A stretch of DNA of 64,000 nucleotides from Bacillus sp. FJAT-29937 (GTDB lineage: Bacteria; Bacillota; Bacilli; Bacillales; Cytobacillaceae): NCBI RefSeq assembly GCF_001509555.1, contig NZ_LMAS01000004.1:124001-188000 (forward strand), given 5' to 3'. The notes beneath the pieces were generated by a model. The model was not told the origin of the DNA, did not search any database, and saw only the letters and a program-made list of their open reading frames with translations. Made by a program: the position numbers and the translations under genes. Positions 16,928 through 26,275 of this stretch are shown here, one piece after another (the stretch's first letter is position 1; each line of letters begins with the position of its first letter).

Positions 16928-18205
16928 TTAGTTTCTAATTGGCGGCTCTGTTTCTTCAGGGCTTAGCTCGCGAATTAATACTGGGACCGGATAAGGGACT
17001 CCATCCTTCTTCTCCAGCTTAATTGCATATAGCGTTTGCAGTGCTTGATGATCATCCGGTCGGAATGTCATTTTTCCTTTCGGTGTTTCAAAGCTCATTC
17101 CTTCCATTGCCGCAATTAATGTTTCGGCATCAGCTTTTCCTTCTGTTTTCTTCAATGCCTCGACAATGGCCATAGCTGCACTCATTCCTCCTGGAGTAAA
17201 TAAGTCAGGAACTTCACCATTGAAGCGTTTTTTATGCTCTTCTACTAGCCATTTGTTAATATCATTCGTTGGCAAATCATGATAATAAACGGTAAAGCCT
17301 TCCATGCCAATCAGCGGCTCCATTGTGGATAAAGCAGGAATATCTGGTGCCCCGGTCGAAATTTTAATTCCTTTTTCCTGAACCTTCATATCGGCGATTT
17401 GATTCCATGGGGAGTTTGCACCTGCCCAGACAACAAATAAATAATCTGGTTTAGCATCAATGATTTTTTGGATATTTGATGTGAAATCTGTTGCAGCTGG
17501 ATCGGCATATTCTTCATGAATAATTTCTGCCCCTAGTTTAATCGCTGCTTCTTTAAACGCCTCTACTCCATCGCGGCCGAACGAATAATCTGGTGCGAGA
17601 GTGGCAATTTTCACACCATCTCCAGCAATCGCTGCCGCTCCTGCCACCGCATCTTGGGAGGAGTTACGAGCTGTCCTGAAAATATATTTATTAAATTCGG
17701 ACCCCGTAATCGTATCTGCCACTGCTGGTTCAACAACCATTATCTTTTCATATTCCTCCGCAAGCGGGAGGACAGCAAGTGTATCTCCTGAGCTCGAAGA
17801 CCCTACTAAGAAATCCACTCCATTTTCTTCGAGAAGCTTCGTTGCTTTTTGAACAGCTACTTCAGGCTTTGTTTCCGTATCCTCTATGAATACTTCAATC
17901 TTTCTTCCTGCTACTTCTCTCGTGCCATTCGTTGCGTAATCAAGACCTAGTTCGAATCCTTGTAATGTTTGCTTCCCATAGGACTCTAGTCCTCCTGTCT
18001 GAGAGGCCAGCACACCGATCTTGATCGGCTCACTGCTTTCCGTTTTTTCAGGCTCGCTTGTGTTACTGCTATTTGTGTTTGTGTTTGTGTTTGTGTTTTC
18101 ATTTCCGTTTCCAGTCTTTTCTGTTGTTCCGCTGCAAGCGCTAGCGAATAGCATGACAAGCATGAGCATACAAATAAAACCCATTCTACGTGACATAGCC
18201 GTCAT
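16928..18205 (-). CDS. Liv-type ABC transporter substrate-binding lipoprotein (LivK-like)
   Basis: Encodes 425 residues. The first 24 form a lipoprotein signal: positive MSRRMG, a hydrophobic core and a lipobox-like FASAC with the lipidated Cys at 24. A low-complexity Asn/Thr linker follows (repeated NTNT around residue 40), then a type I periplasmic-binding fold from about residue 60 (IKIGVLASQTGGLESYGKQ). The ATG at 18205 follows AAGGGGGAAAG. As the first importer gene after the regulator, it probably captures the inducing ligand at the cell surface. Its promoter carries the GTTACA direct repeat. Confidence 0.9.
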   Translation of the reverse strand: MTAMSRRMGFICMLMLVMLFASACSGTTEKTGNGNENTNTNTNTNSSNTSEPEKTESSEPIKIGVLASQTGGLESYGKQTLQGFELGLDYATNGTREVAGRKIEVFIEDTETKPEVAVQKATKLLEENGVDFLVGSSSSGDTLAVLPLAEEYEKIMVVEPAVADTITGSEFNKYIFRTARNSSQDAVAGAAAIAGDGVKIATLAPDYSFGRDGVEAFKEAAIKLGAEIIHEEYADPAATDFTSNIQKIIDAKPDYLFVVWAGANSPWNQIADMKVQEKGIKISTGAPDIPALSTMEPLIGMEGFTVYYHDLPTNDINKWLVEEHKKRFNGEVPDLFTPGGMSAAMAIVEALKKTEGKADAETLIAAMEGMSFETPKGKMTFRPDDHQALQTLYAIKLEKKDGVPYPVPVLIRELSPEETEPPIRN

Positions 18206-18253
18206 CTTCTTTCCCCCTTCTTCTTATCAAAATAAAAACCTAGCATTGAAGCC

Positions 18254-18288
18254 ATCATAAATAATGAGGGTTACAAATGAGTTACAAA
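18254..18288 (-). promoter_or_regulatory. Promoter with 11-bp-period direct repeat before livK
   Basis: GTTACAAA occurs at 18270-18277 and at 18281-18288 on the plus strand, an exact 11-bp period. On the minus strand the repeats precede a TATGAT -10 box (18259-18254) by 10 bases, with livK starting about 50 bases further on. It matches the repeat before the acyl-CoA ligase gene in sequence, orientation and period. Confidence 0.55.
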
Positions 18289-18303
18289 AGATGAAAGATA
18301 CTA

Positions 18304-18328
18304 GAAAAGGCAGCCTTTATGGCTGCCT
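18304..18328 (-). terminator. Terminator at the end of the STAND/BTAD regulator gene
   Basis: Stem AAGGCAGCC/GGCTGCCTT around a TTTAT loop, with TTTTCT following on the minus strand. The regulator's TAA lies in the loop. It separates the regulator transcript from livK. Confidence 0.8.
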
Positions 18329-21300
18329 TACTGAGTGTAGTGTGTTTCCTGATTCTAGAATCATTTCATACATATGACGTGTTGGATCAAGCGGGGGAAC
18401 GCCGAGCTCCTCCTCCAATATTTCACAGCATTTTTGATACCATTTAAGTGCGAAGGGGCGGTTGTTTTTTCGGTAATAGCAATACATTGTCAGTCGGTAG
18501 GCTTCCTCCCATGTGCGGTCCTTCTCCAGTATTTTGCTGCACCAATGTATAGCCTTGTCATATTCCTCACTTCTCACATAAAGCTGAGCCAGCTTTTCTG
18601 CTGCCCTAATAAAAAAGACGGACAATCTTTCCTTTTCATTCAGACACCAATCATCAAATCTGCGCTCTGGCAAATAGTCTCCCTTGTACATTTTCAGGCC
18701 CTTTTCCAGATAACTCATTGCCTTTTCTGTTGTCTTATCTTCTAATCCAGCTGTGATCCATTGTTCAAAAACCTGACTATCAACCTCTAGAACAGCATGA
18801 GGATTTAAACCGTATGCTGCTCCTTCCCTCATGATAAAAAAGGGTGTCCTTCTTGCTTTCCGGTTCGGTTCAAGGACGTTATTAAGAGCATTTAATGCTA
18901 CTTTAAAGTCCCGTGCCGCGCTTTTTTCATCTTGATCCGTCCATAGAAGCTGATAAATTTGCTCCTTTGGAATCAATTTATGGGGATTAGTAATAAATAA
19001 TTGCAGCAATTCTTTCGCCTTGCCCCGCTGCCAATCCTTCTCTTCCACTTCTTTCTCACCTAGCCATATTTGAAATCTGCCTAGAGTACTGACTCTTAGA
19101 GTATAACCAGGGTGAAAGTCAACCTTTGATAAATTCATCTCCTGCAGCAGCCTTGCTACCAATTGCGGCATGAATGTTTGTCTCTGTGCCTCAATAAGAA
19201 TAGGAGCAAACATTTGCAAATCCCTTGGACCAAACATAGTCCTTTTATTAAAAATAAACTCATATTCTCCTGTTTGCACTTCTTTTAATAAAGTGGGAAG
19301 CAGCTCCAAAAGAGATGAGAGCTCATTTTGGCTAAAGGAGATATACGTTTGCCAATAAAGGCAGAGCATGCTTCCATATTGATCCCCACACTCATTAAAA
19401 TGGCTGGATGCCTTTTGAAGATATTTGGATCCATAAGAGTAATGCTTGCTGTAAACAGCTGATATGCCCATCGCAAGCTGAATAAGAGCAGACAACCAAA
19501 TATCTTTTACTTTTTCTGTTTCGACAAGGGCAGCTTCGCCTGCTGCTATTGCTCTTTCGAATTCCCCTCTGCTCCCATATAGTAAGCAAAGCCCCATAAG
19601 AGGCTCTGCCTTACCTCTCTCGATTCGCAGCCGGTTCATAATATCAAGGGCTGTTTCATAGCACTTCTCTGCTAAGCTTAGGTCATAATCATTAACAATT
19701 TGAATGGCATGACCCATTCTCATCCAGCCACAAGCCTCCACGAAAGGAGCTTTAATGCTTATTCCATGCTGAATCCCTTCCTGAGCGAGCAACTTTGCTT
19801 GATTTCCGTTTCCTGTAAGTCCCTCAATTAGAGAAAGAAGAATATCCGTTTCCCGATGAGATTGCGGCAAGGGTGTTTTTTCTGCGCCTTCTCTCTTCTT
19901 TTCATTCAATAATATATTCCTCGCTTGACTGAATCTTCCGGTCCGCAAATATAATCTCGCCTCTAGGCTATTATTAAATTGAGGTCCCTTCAGAATACCG
20001 GCCCTTTTGATCCATTTTTCAGCTTTCATATACTGTCCGGAGTTTAACAAGTTCTCCGCTAGAAGATGATAGAGCTTAGCCGTTTCATCCTTCGACTGAA
20101 TATCATTCTTTTCTCTTATTTCTATTGCCTGAAAAAGAATCCTTTCTGCTTTATGAGGCTGAATCGTGTCCAGATAGATTTTTGCCTGTCCTTCAAGTGC
20201 CCGGCTTTTTTCCAGCAAATTGTTTTTTTTTTCAGCCATTTGCGCAGCTTTGATGTAACATGCTTCAGCTTCGTTGTATTTGGAGCAATACCGCAGAACC
20301 TCCCCTTGCAAAAACCATAGTGGGTAAAATATGTCCTTTTCTGTATCTGGAATAAACAGGAGCCGGTCATAAAGGTTTTCAAGCTTCCCATTCTCTAGCA
20401 TCCTAAAGCCAACTTCATTTAATACGGAAGCAACTGCATCGCTATACTGGATTTTCTCATAATGCAGCAAGGCCTCCTCCCACTGTTTTCTTTGTTCAAA
20501 AAAACGAGCGGTTCGCTCATGCAAAGACCGAAAAGTTTCTGGATCCTTTTCCTTTAATTGATTCTCTAAAAACTCTTTAAATAATGCGTGATACTTAAAT
20601 TGCTTTTCTCCAATGCGATAAATAAACAAATTCTTCTCGATAATTTGATGAAGGATGGAGGATGAACCCGTTATGCCTAATACAGAGTCACAGATCTCTT
20701 CACTTAGTTCATCGAATATACACGTCTGTTCTAAAAATTGCTGGATCATTGGCGGCTGTTTCGCAAAAACCTCCAAAGCCAAATATTGAAATAAATCTTG
20801 GAGTGATTGTGACGACTTTGAATGCAAGTTCGAAAAATCGCCGTTTTCCGGAATCTGCTGGGCAATCATCCCAATGGCTATGACCCATCCTTCTGTTAAC
20901 GCATAAATTTGAGCTAACTCCCCTTCGTTAACATTTATATCATAATAGTCATTTAGCAGAAGCTCAGCCTCATCCATTGTCATGATAAGATCGTCTTTCG
21001 TGATTTCCAGCAGCTGATTACATACTTTCATTTTCGTCAGCTGTTTCCACATGGGACGGCTTCTGCTGGAAATAATAAAATGAATATTCGGAGGAATGTG
21101 ATCCAGTAATTTTTCCATCCAACGATTGACTGTGTATGATTGTTCTATTTGATGAAAATCATCTAAAATGATAAATAATTCTTTTTCGATTGATAGCAGT
21201 TCATTAATAAATAGGGAGCTAAGCATATTGATTTCTTCTTCTCTAATATACCTATCCATATCCTTCATCATGAAAGCAAGGTTCTTGCCGAACTCTGGAA

Positions 21301-21574
21301 AAGAAAATTGGACCGAGGAAATTAAATAGGACAGAAAAGGAAGAATATCATCATCAGCCGGGGATATTGAATACCAGCTGCAGCCTTTTTTCTCATCTTT
21401 AACAAATAGAGCTAGTGCTGTACTTTTCCCGTAGCCCGCTCCTGAATGTATAATCGTCAAAGGATAACGTGAAATTGATTTCATTTTTTTCGTTAAGGCT
21501 GCTCTTCGAATGGATTCTATTTTCACATCTGGAACGAGAAGCTTCGTTCTTATAATGGGCATAGATTGGAACAA
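18317..21574 (-). CDS. Large STAND-ATPase transcriptional activator with C-terminal BTAD domain
   Basis: Encodes 1085 residues from a TTG at 21574, preceded by GAGGGAAG; an ATG four codons on (21562) has poorer spacing. Residues 40-140 form a MalT-like NTPase with Walker A GAGYGKST (45-52) and Walker B FIILDDF (134-140). The middle third is TPR-like helical repeats. From about residue 824 there is an OmpR-type winged helix (LRVSTLGRFQIWLG, then GKAKELLQLF and KEQIYQLLW), and residues 930-1080 match the bacterial transcriptional activator (BTAD) domain of SARP/AfsR proteins. Such proteins are inducer-gated activators. It is upstream of and on the same strand as the importer and enzyme genes, so it is their likely regulator. 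Confidence 0.88.
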   Translation of the reverse strand: MFQSMPIIRTKLLVPDVKIESIRRAALTKKMKSISRYPLTIIHSGAGYGKSTALALFVKDEKKGCSWYSISPADDDILPFLSYLISSVQFSFPEFGKNLAFMMKDMDRYIREEEINMLSSLFINELLSIEKELFIILDDFHQIEQSYTVNRWMEKLLDHIPPNIHFIISSRSRPMWKQLTKMKVCNQLLEITKDDLIMTMDEAELLLNDYYDINVNEGELAQIYALTEGWVIAIGMIAQQIPENGDFSNLHSKSSQSLQDLFQYLALEVFAKQPPMIQQFLEQTCIFDELSEEICDSVLGITGSSSILHQIIEKNLFIYRIGEKQFKYHALFKEFLENQLKEKDPETFRSLHERTARFFEQRKQWEEALLHYEKIQYSDAVASVLNEVGFRMLENGKLENLYDRLLFIPDTEKDIFYPLWFLQGEVLRYCSKYNEAEACYIKAAQMAEKKNNLLEKSRALEGQAKIYLDTIQPHKAERILFQAIEIREKNDIQSKDETAKLYHLLAENLLNSGQYMKAEKWIKRAGILKGPQFNNSLEARLYLRTGRFSQARNILLNEKKREGAEKTPLPQSHRETDILLSLIEGLTGNGNQAKLLAQEGIQHGISIKAPFVEACGWMRMGHAIQIVNDYDLSLAEKCYETALDIMNRLRIERGKAEPLMGLCLLYGSRGEFERAIAAGEAALVETEKVKDIWLSALIQLAMGISAVYSKHYSYGSKYLQKASSHFNECGDQYGSMLCLYWQTYISFSQNELSSLLELLPTLLKEVQTGEYEFIFNKRTMFGPRDLQMFAPILIEAQRQTFMPQLVARLLQEMNLSKVDFHPGYTLRVSTLGRFQIWLGEKEVEEKDWQRGKAKELLQLFITNPHKLIPKEQIYQLLWTDQDEKSAARDFKVALNALNNVLEPNRKARRTPFFIMREGAAYGLNPHAVLEVDSQVFEQWITAGLEDKTTEKAMSYLEKGLKMYKGDYLPERRFDDWCLNEKERLSVFFIRAAEKLAQLYVRSEEYDKAIHWCSKILEKDRTWEEAYRLTMYCYYRKNNRPFALKWYQKCCEILEEELGVPPLDPTRHMYEMILESGNTLHSVRQP

Positions 21575-21671
21575 ATTACTTCCCTCGCTTCCAAGAGTCT
21601 TAATTTTCTGATTACTCTTTCCAAAAAAATATTATTTATTTTAACTTCGCTATAAAGCATACATTTTCCTT

Positions 21672-21698
21672 CAAAAAAGGACTCGAGTTTTCGAGTCC
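21672..21698 (-). terminator. Terminator after signal peptidase gene
   Basis: Perfect stem GGACTCGA/TCGAGTCC (21679-21686 and 21691-21698), followed on the minus strand by six T (21678-21673). Confidence 0.9.
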
Positions 21699-21722
21699 AG
21701 CTAGAATATATGAACTTGCAGT

Positions 21723-22277
21723 TTAGAATGAAATATCCATTTCATCAATTGGCCAATATCTAAGGTTCACTTTTCCGACTACCTGATCAACAGATACAAA
21801 TCCATAATGACGGCTATCCCAGCTTTTGGCACGATTATCTCCTAGAACAAAAATCTTTCCTTCCGGGACCGTCTCAGCACCAGCAGTTTCCATTAAATTG
21901 AAATCTCCAGTCAGCGTACTTCCAAATGCCTCTTTTCGAAACTTTTCGAGATATGGTTCATTTATCTTTTCCCCATTAATATAGAGCGCATCATTATTGT
22001 ATTCAATCTTATCTCCCGGCAAACCAATAACCCTTTTCACAAAATCTTCTTCCTTGCTGTGGTGAAAGACAATAACATCAAAACGATGCAATTCCCCAAT
22101 ATGAGTCCCTATCTTGTTGACAATTAATTTATTGCCATTTTCAAGGGTAGGCATCATGGATTCACCTTCAACAATATAATTAGAAAAGAAAAAGGTTCGG
22201 ATAAAAGCAAAAATAATTATTCCGATAGCGAATGCCTTTATCCACTCAATTCCTTCCTTTTTCATTCCCTCATTCAT
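21723..22277 (-). CDS. lepB: Signal peptidase I
   Basis: Encodes 184 residues, the short single-anchor type found in Bacillus (SipS/SipV). An N-terminal membrane segment (residues 14-32) is followed by the catalytic serine loop GESMMPTL (Ser40) and the lysine motif VKRVIGLPGDK (Lys81). GDNRAKSWDSRHYG is the conserved box E. It removes signal peptides from exported proteins on the outer face of the membrane. It is co-transcribed with the TVP38 gene 24 bases upstream, the same pairing as yhjE-sipV in B. subtilis. Confidence 0.95.
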   Translation of the reverse strand: MNEGMKKEGIEWIKAFAIGIIIFAFIRTFFFSNYIVEGESMMPTLENGNKLIVNKIGTHIGELHRFDVIVFHHSKEEDFVKRVIGLPGDKIEYNNDALYINGEKINEPYLEKFRKEAFGSTLTGDFNLMETAGAETVPEGKIFVLGDNRAKSWDSRHYGFVSVDQVVGKVNLRYWPIDEMDISF

Positions 22278-22301
22278 CTTTTTCTCCTCCCTTCTCAGCT
22301 T

Positions 22302-22922
22302 TTACTCTTGGAAATCCCTTTCCCTCTCCATCTTCATATTCATTTTTATTTCAATTCTTTTTCCAACATACCAAAGGATAAAGATAATAATGCCTACTAT
22401 TGCTGACCTAATCGGCTGAGTGATCAGTGACTTAATATCATATCCAATAAAACTGATTGTAAATATCATCACGAGCTTTCCTGTTAAGACCGCAAGCATA
22501 TATTGTGCGATGCTGATTTTTGATAGCCCTGCTACAATATTTACTACCGCAGAAGGTGTGAATGGAAAGCATAGAAGAATAAACAACGGACCAAAACCAT
22601 GTCTTTCCACCCAGGCCATCAGCTTTTTCACTTGCGAATGCCTTTGAAGAACCCTCAGCACCCTGCGCTGTCCATACTTCCTTACTAGTATGAAAACTAA
22701 CAACGCTCCTATTGTTGCTCCGATCCAGGATAATAGGAAGCCCAGCCATAAACCGAAAGCATTTGCATTTGCCATAACAAATATAAACAACGGAAGAAAT
22801 GGCAAGAAGGCTTCGAGCAATGGCAATAAAATACCTGGAAGCGGGCCAAAGGAACGATATTTATCTATTAATTCCATTATATGTTCAAGTGTAAACCAGT
22901 CTTTAAGCCATTCTAACTCCAT
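22302..22922 (-). CDS. yhjE: TVP38/TMEM64 family membrane protein (YhjE-like)
   Basis: Encodes 206 residues with five or six hydrophobic segments. The DedA/VTT signature lies in the middle: FGLWLGFLLSWIGATIGALL, then GFGPLFILLCFPFTPSAVVN with the FTPS motif. Family members are linked to lipid scrambling or transport across the membrane in other organisms; no substrate is known for this one. Placement next to signal peptidase matches the B. subtilis yhjE-sipV pair. Confidence 0.85.
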   Translation of the reverse strand: MELEWLKDWFTLEHIMELIDKYRSFGPLPGILLPLLEAFLPFLPLFIFVMANANAFGLWLGFLLSWIGATIGALLVFILVRKYGQRRVLRVLQRHSQVKKLMAWVERHGFGPLFILLCFPFTPSAVVNIVAGLSKISIAQYMLAVLTGKLVMIFTISFIGYDIKSLITQPIRSAIVGIIIFILWYVGKRIEIKMNMKMERERDFQE

Positions 22923-23022
22923 TTAATGTCTCCTTGTTACTTTCGAGCTGTTGTTGTGTGCAATCGTATTTATTTTTACCTCTTTCTATTTAATTGTACA
23001 CCCATTTTTGGGAAAAAGAATA

Positions 23023-23958
23023 TTATTTTGCCAAAAATTCGTGAATAGCCTGTTTATTTTTTTCAAGATCTATTGCTAGAACTGATCCAGAACCGCTCAC
23101 TCTCTGATTGCTGTAAGAACCATCTACAGGAATTCGTAAAGTCCCAATATCCTGAATGTCTTTCGATATAAAATCCTTTCCAATATAAAGAATATCAGTT
23201 GCATCCATGTTTGTATTTACAAATGGCGTTATTACACCGACTAATTTAGGCAGCTTCGTGATGGTTTGAATACTTTTGAATTGTGAGCCAATTTCCTTAA
23301 TAACTTTTTGCTGACGCTCTACCCTGCCGAAGTCACCAACCGCGTCATGGCGGAATCGGACATAGCCAAGTAAATGCTCGCCATCAAGCCGCTGTAACCC
23401 CGGTTGTAAAGTCACTCCGATATAAGCTGACATTGCTTTTTCTACCTCAATTTCCACACCTTTTGGAAAGGCCTCATCTATAAGATGGACGAAACCATTA
23501 AAGTCAACGATAGAGTAATATTTAATGTCTATATCAAAGTTTTCCTTAATTGTTTTTCTTAATAATTCCGGACCTCCCAAAGCCAATGCAGCATTAATCT
23601 TGTGTTTGCCGTACCCTGGAATATTCACATAAATATCTCTCATAATAGACATGACTTTATATGTGCCTTTATCCGGATGATATTGAGCAATCATAATGGT
23701 GTCTGCTCTCGACTTTTCATTTCCGCGTGCATCACTGCCTAGAAGAAGAATATTTGTGCCGCCATACTGATCCTTGTCTCCATTGAATTCAAATTCCTTC
23801 GTTTCTATATTTGCCTTCTTTAAGGATTGTGAAACCCCTTGTTTATATTGAAAATAGGAATAGCCAATAAGTCCGAAACATATTAGAAAAAGAATAAGGA
23901 CAATGGATTTCCACTTCTTCTTTTTTTGTTTTTTCTGCTCATATCGATCTGATCTCAT
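23023..23958 (-). CDS. LytR-CpsA-Psr (LCP) family cell-wall glycopolymer ligase
   Basis: Encodes 311 residues. A basic cytoplasmic tail (KKQKKKKWK) is followed by one membrane anchor (residues 17-34) and an extracellular LCP domain. The domain shows NILLLGSDARGNEKSRADTIMI, VMSIMRDIYVNIPGYGKHKINAA and RLDGEHLLGYVRFRHD, including the Arg and Asp residues that bind the polyprenyl-pyrophosphate substrate and metal. LCP enzymes attach teichoic acids or other glycopolymers to peptidoglycan. It is a single-gene unit; which polymer it uses cannot be told. Confidence 0.93.
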   Translation of the reverse strand: MRSDRYEQKKQKKKKWKSIVLILFLICFGLIGYSYFQYKQGVSQSLKKANIETKEFEFNGDKDQYGGTNILLLGSDARGNEKSRADTIMIAQYHPDKGTYKVMSIMRDIYVNIPGYGKHKINAALALGGPELLRKTIKENFDIDIKYYSIVDFNGFVHLIDEAFPKGVEIEVEKAMSAYIGVTLQPGLQRLDGEHLLGYVRFRHDAVGDFGRVERQQKVIKEIGSQFKSIQTITKLPKLVGVITPFVNTNMDATDILYIGKDFISKDIQDIGTLRIPVDGSYSNQRVSGSGSVLAIDLEKNKQAIHEFLAK

Positions 23959-24079
23959 TTTACTAGTCCTTCCTTCTCATTTAGGAAATTTACTTTCAAA
24001 CATATAAGACTGATTCCATAGTTAAAAAGTTTCTTATTATATGCTGGTATTTATTGTATTACGTTATTCTTAAAAAATA

Positions 24080-24115
24080 AAAACCACAAACCTGCTATTC
24101 AGGCTTGCGGCTTTG
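24080..24115 (-). terminator. Terminator after S9 peptidase gene
   Basis: Imperfect stem: CCACAAACCTG pairs with CAGGCTTGCGG (one mismatch and G-U pairs) around CTATT, followed on the minus strand by a T-rich stretch. Confidence 0.75.
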
Positions 24116-24126
24116 AATCTAATATC

Positions 24127-26115
24127 CTATAAATAGTCTTTAAACCATCCGATAATATAGTTTAAACGGCTAATTCTTAAGTTAGGTTTACCGCTTCTGG
24201 AAAGCTCATGATTGGCTTCCGGAAAGCGAATAAACTTTGTTGTTTTTTTGCGGTCCTTTAATGCAATAAATAATTGTTCGGCCTGTTCGATTGGGCATCT
24301 GAAATCCTTCTCGCTATGAAGGATAAGCAGCGGTGTTTCAATATTGTCGACATAGGCTAACGGAGAATGCTTCCACAATGTCGTCACATCATGAAGACCG
24401 CATTTGATTTGCCAATCAGTGAAATAATAGCCAATATCACTGACACCGTAGAAGCTAATCCAGTTCGAAATCGAACGCTGGGTTACTGCTGCTTTAAAAC
24501 GGTTTGTATGCCCAACAATCCAGTTAGTCATAAATCCTCCGTAGCTTCCTCCTGTGACCCCTAAACGATCACTGTCGATAAAATTAAAGGCGGCTAGTGC
24601 ATGATCGACCGCATCCATAATATCTTCATAATCTTTCCCGCCATAATCCCCTCTGACTGCGTCAACGAAAGCTTGTCCATAGCCGTGGCTTCCGCGAGGA
24701 TTAATAAAAAGAACGGCAAATCCTTGAGCCGCAAGACACTGAAATTCATGGAAATAGGTATTGGCATACATCGCATGAGGTCCGCCATGAACTTCGAGAA
24801 TAAGCGGGTATTTCTCTCCTTCCTTAAAGTTCACCGGCTTCATCATCCAGCCATGTAAATTCCAGTTATCCGAAGATTGAAACTCGAACGGCTCTGCTTC
24901 TGCAAGTTCAATGTCTTGAAGGAATTCCTCATTCACATTTGTCAGCTGCTTCAACTCACCTGTTGACACATTAAGGAGGTGGAGATTTCCTGGTGTTGCA
25001 GGCTTACTAATGGCAACAACCGCCAGATCAATTGTCCCGCCGGTTGTAAGTCCGTATACATGCTGGCGATCCAATAGTGCTGGATAAAGTTCTCCATCTA
25101 TCGTTCCATAATAAACAGCTGTATTGCCATGGTCTGTTGCTAGGAAATAGAAGCTGTGATTATCCTCCCCCCACAAAATTCCCGGGGTAACAGTACCTTG
25201 TTGGAAATCACCAATTGCATAATCGCCAACTAATAAATCTGAATCAGCGATCAGGCAATGAAGCTTCTCCGTTTCTGTTTCGTAAATCCAGACCTTTGAA
25301 AGCGTAGCATTTTTGAATTCTCTTTCGTGCCCAAACATACCAACAAACTTTCCATTAGGCGACCATGTAACATGGCCGAAGCTTCCGGTTCCACTTGTGA
25401 TTCTCTGGAGCTTCTTTGTTTCAATATCAATAAACAAAACATCATTTATAAAGGATGTGTCCTTATCCTCACTTAAATCTGCCGTGATCGCTAGTTTTTT
25501 TCCACATGGAGACCAGCTATGCAGCTGAAAATCATTGTCTTCAAATGTAAGCAGCTCGATCTTTCCATTTTCCACTTCAACTAAAGCAATATGAGTATAT
25601 TTACCGTCCCAAAATCCAGAGGCATCTGATTTGTATTTCATTTTTTCAACTTCAAGCGGAACAGGGGGCTGGTCTTCCTTCTTTTCTTTCTTTTCAGCTG
25701 AATTGACCGATTCATCTTTTTTGAGTGCTGCATTAAAGGCAATTCTAGTGCCATCAGGTGACCATACCGGATTCGATGCTCCATTTGGACATTTCGTAAG
25801 CTGGCGGGCCTCCCCTCCTTTAGCATCCATGACATAAATTTGTCCTTTTCCGCTCCGATCCGAAACAAAAGCAATTTTCGTTCCATCCGGAGACCAGCGT
25901 GGGGAAGAATTTCTGTTTTCCCCAAATGTCCATTGAACAGGCTTATTCTTTTCTTTCGTGTTTATGTAAAACAAATTGGAGCAATATTTATTTTCCTTCT
26001 CAAGCATTTGTGTTTCTACAAATAAACAATCCTCCCCATTTGCTGCAAGCTGAGGATCTGATACTGATTTGAGCTTATACAGATCCCCTGGAGTAATCGT
26101 TCTTTTTTCCTTCAT
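24127..26115 (-). CDS. S9 family prolyl oligopeptidase/acylaminoacyl peptidase (YuxL-like)
   Basis: Encodes 662 residues. The first 400 residues form a TolB/WD40-like beta-propeller with repeated WSPDGTKIAF-type motifs (near 70, 115, 205 and 250). The C-terminal alpha/beta hydrolase carries the full triad: Ser524 in GGSYGGF, Asp604 in HSEKDFR and His636 in EANHELSRSG. Such enzymes cleave short peptides or N-blocked amino acids in the cytoplasm; no signal peptide is present. It is monocistronic with a good GGAGGG ribosome binding site. Confidence 0.93.
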   Translation of the reverse strand: MKEKRTITPGDLYKLKSVSDPQLAANGEDCLFVETQMLEKENKYCSNLFYINTKEKNKPVQWTFGENRNSSPRWSPDGTKIAFVSDRSGKGQIYVMDAKGGEARQLTKCPNGASNPVWSPDGTRIAFNAALKKDESVNSAEKKEKKEDQPPVPLEVEKMKYKSDASGFWDGKYTHIALVEVENGKIELLTFEDNDFQLHSWSPCGKKLAITADLSEDKDTSFINDVLFIDIETKKLQRITSGTGSFGHVTWSPNGKFVGMFGHEREFKNATLSKVWIYETETEKLHCLIADSDLLVGDYAIGDFQQGTVTPGILWGEDNHSFYFLATDHGNTAVYYGTIDGELYPALLDRQHVYGLTTGGTIDLAVVAISKPATPGNLHLLNVSTGELKQLTNVNEEFLQDIELAEAEPFEFQSSDNWNLHGWMMKPVNFKEGEKYPLILEVHGGPHAMYANTYFHEFQCLAAQGFAVLFINPRGSHGYGQAFVDAVRGDYGGKDYEDIMDAVDHALAAFNFIDSDRLGVTGGSYGGFMTNWIVGHTNRFKAAVTQRSISNWISFYGVSDIGYYFTDWQIKCGLHDVTTLWKHSPLAYVDNIETPLLILHSEKDFRCPIEQAEQLFIALKDRKKTTKFIRFPEANHELSRSGKPNLRISRLNYIIGWFKDYL

Positions 26116-26275
26116 TACTTTCCCTCCTATGACGAAAGCACCATATGCGCTGGGCTCTGGAGCTAGCCATTTATTTAGCTCCTTTTTATTTCGACACTAG
26201 AAATATTTTTCCTTCTTTTTTTATTTTGATGATATGGCCGATTTTTTACTTTTTGGGAAATGCTGAGTATAGATA

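Noticed and set aside
18010..18150. Low-complexity GTGTTT repeats in the livK-like gene as a microsatellite element
   Set aside because: They encode the Asn/Thr linker after the lipidated Cys, a common flexible spacer in lipoproteins.
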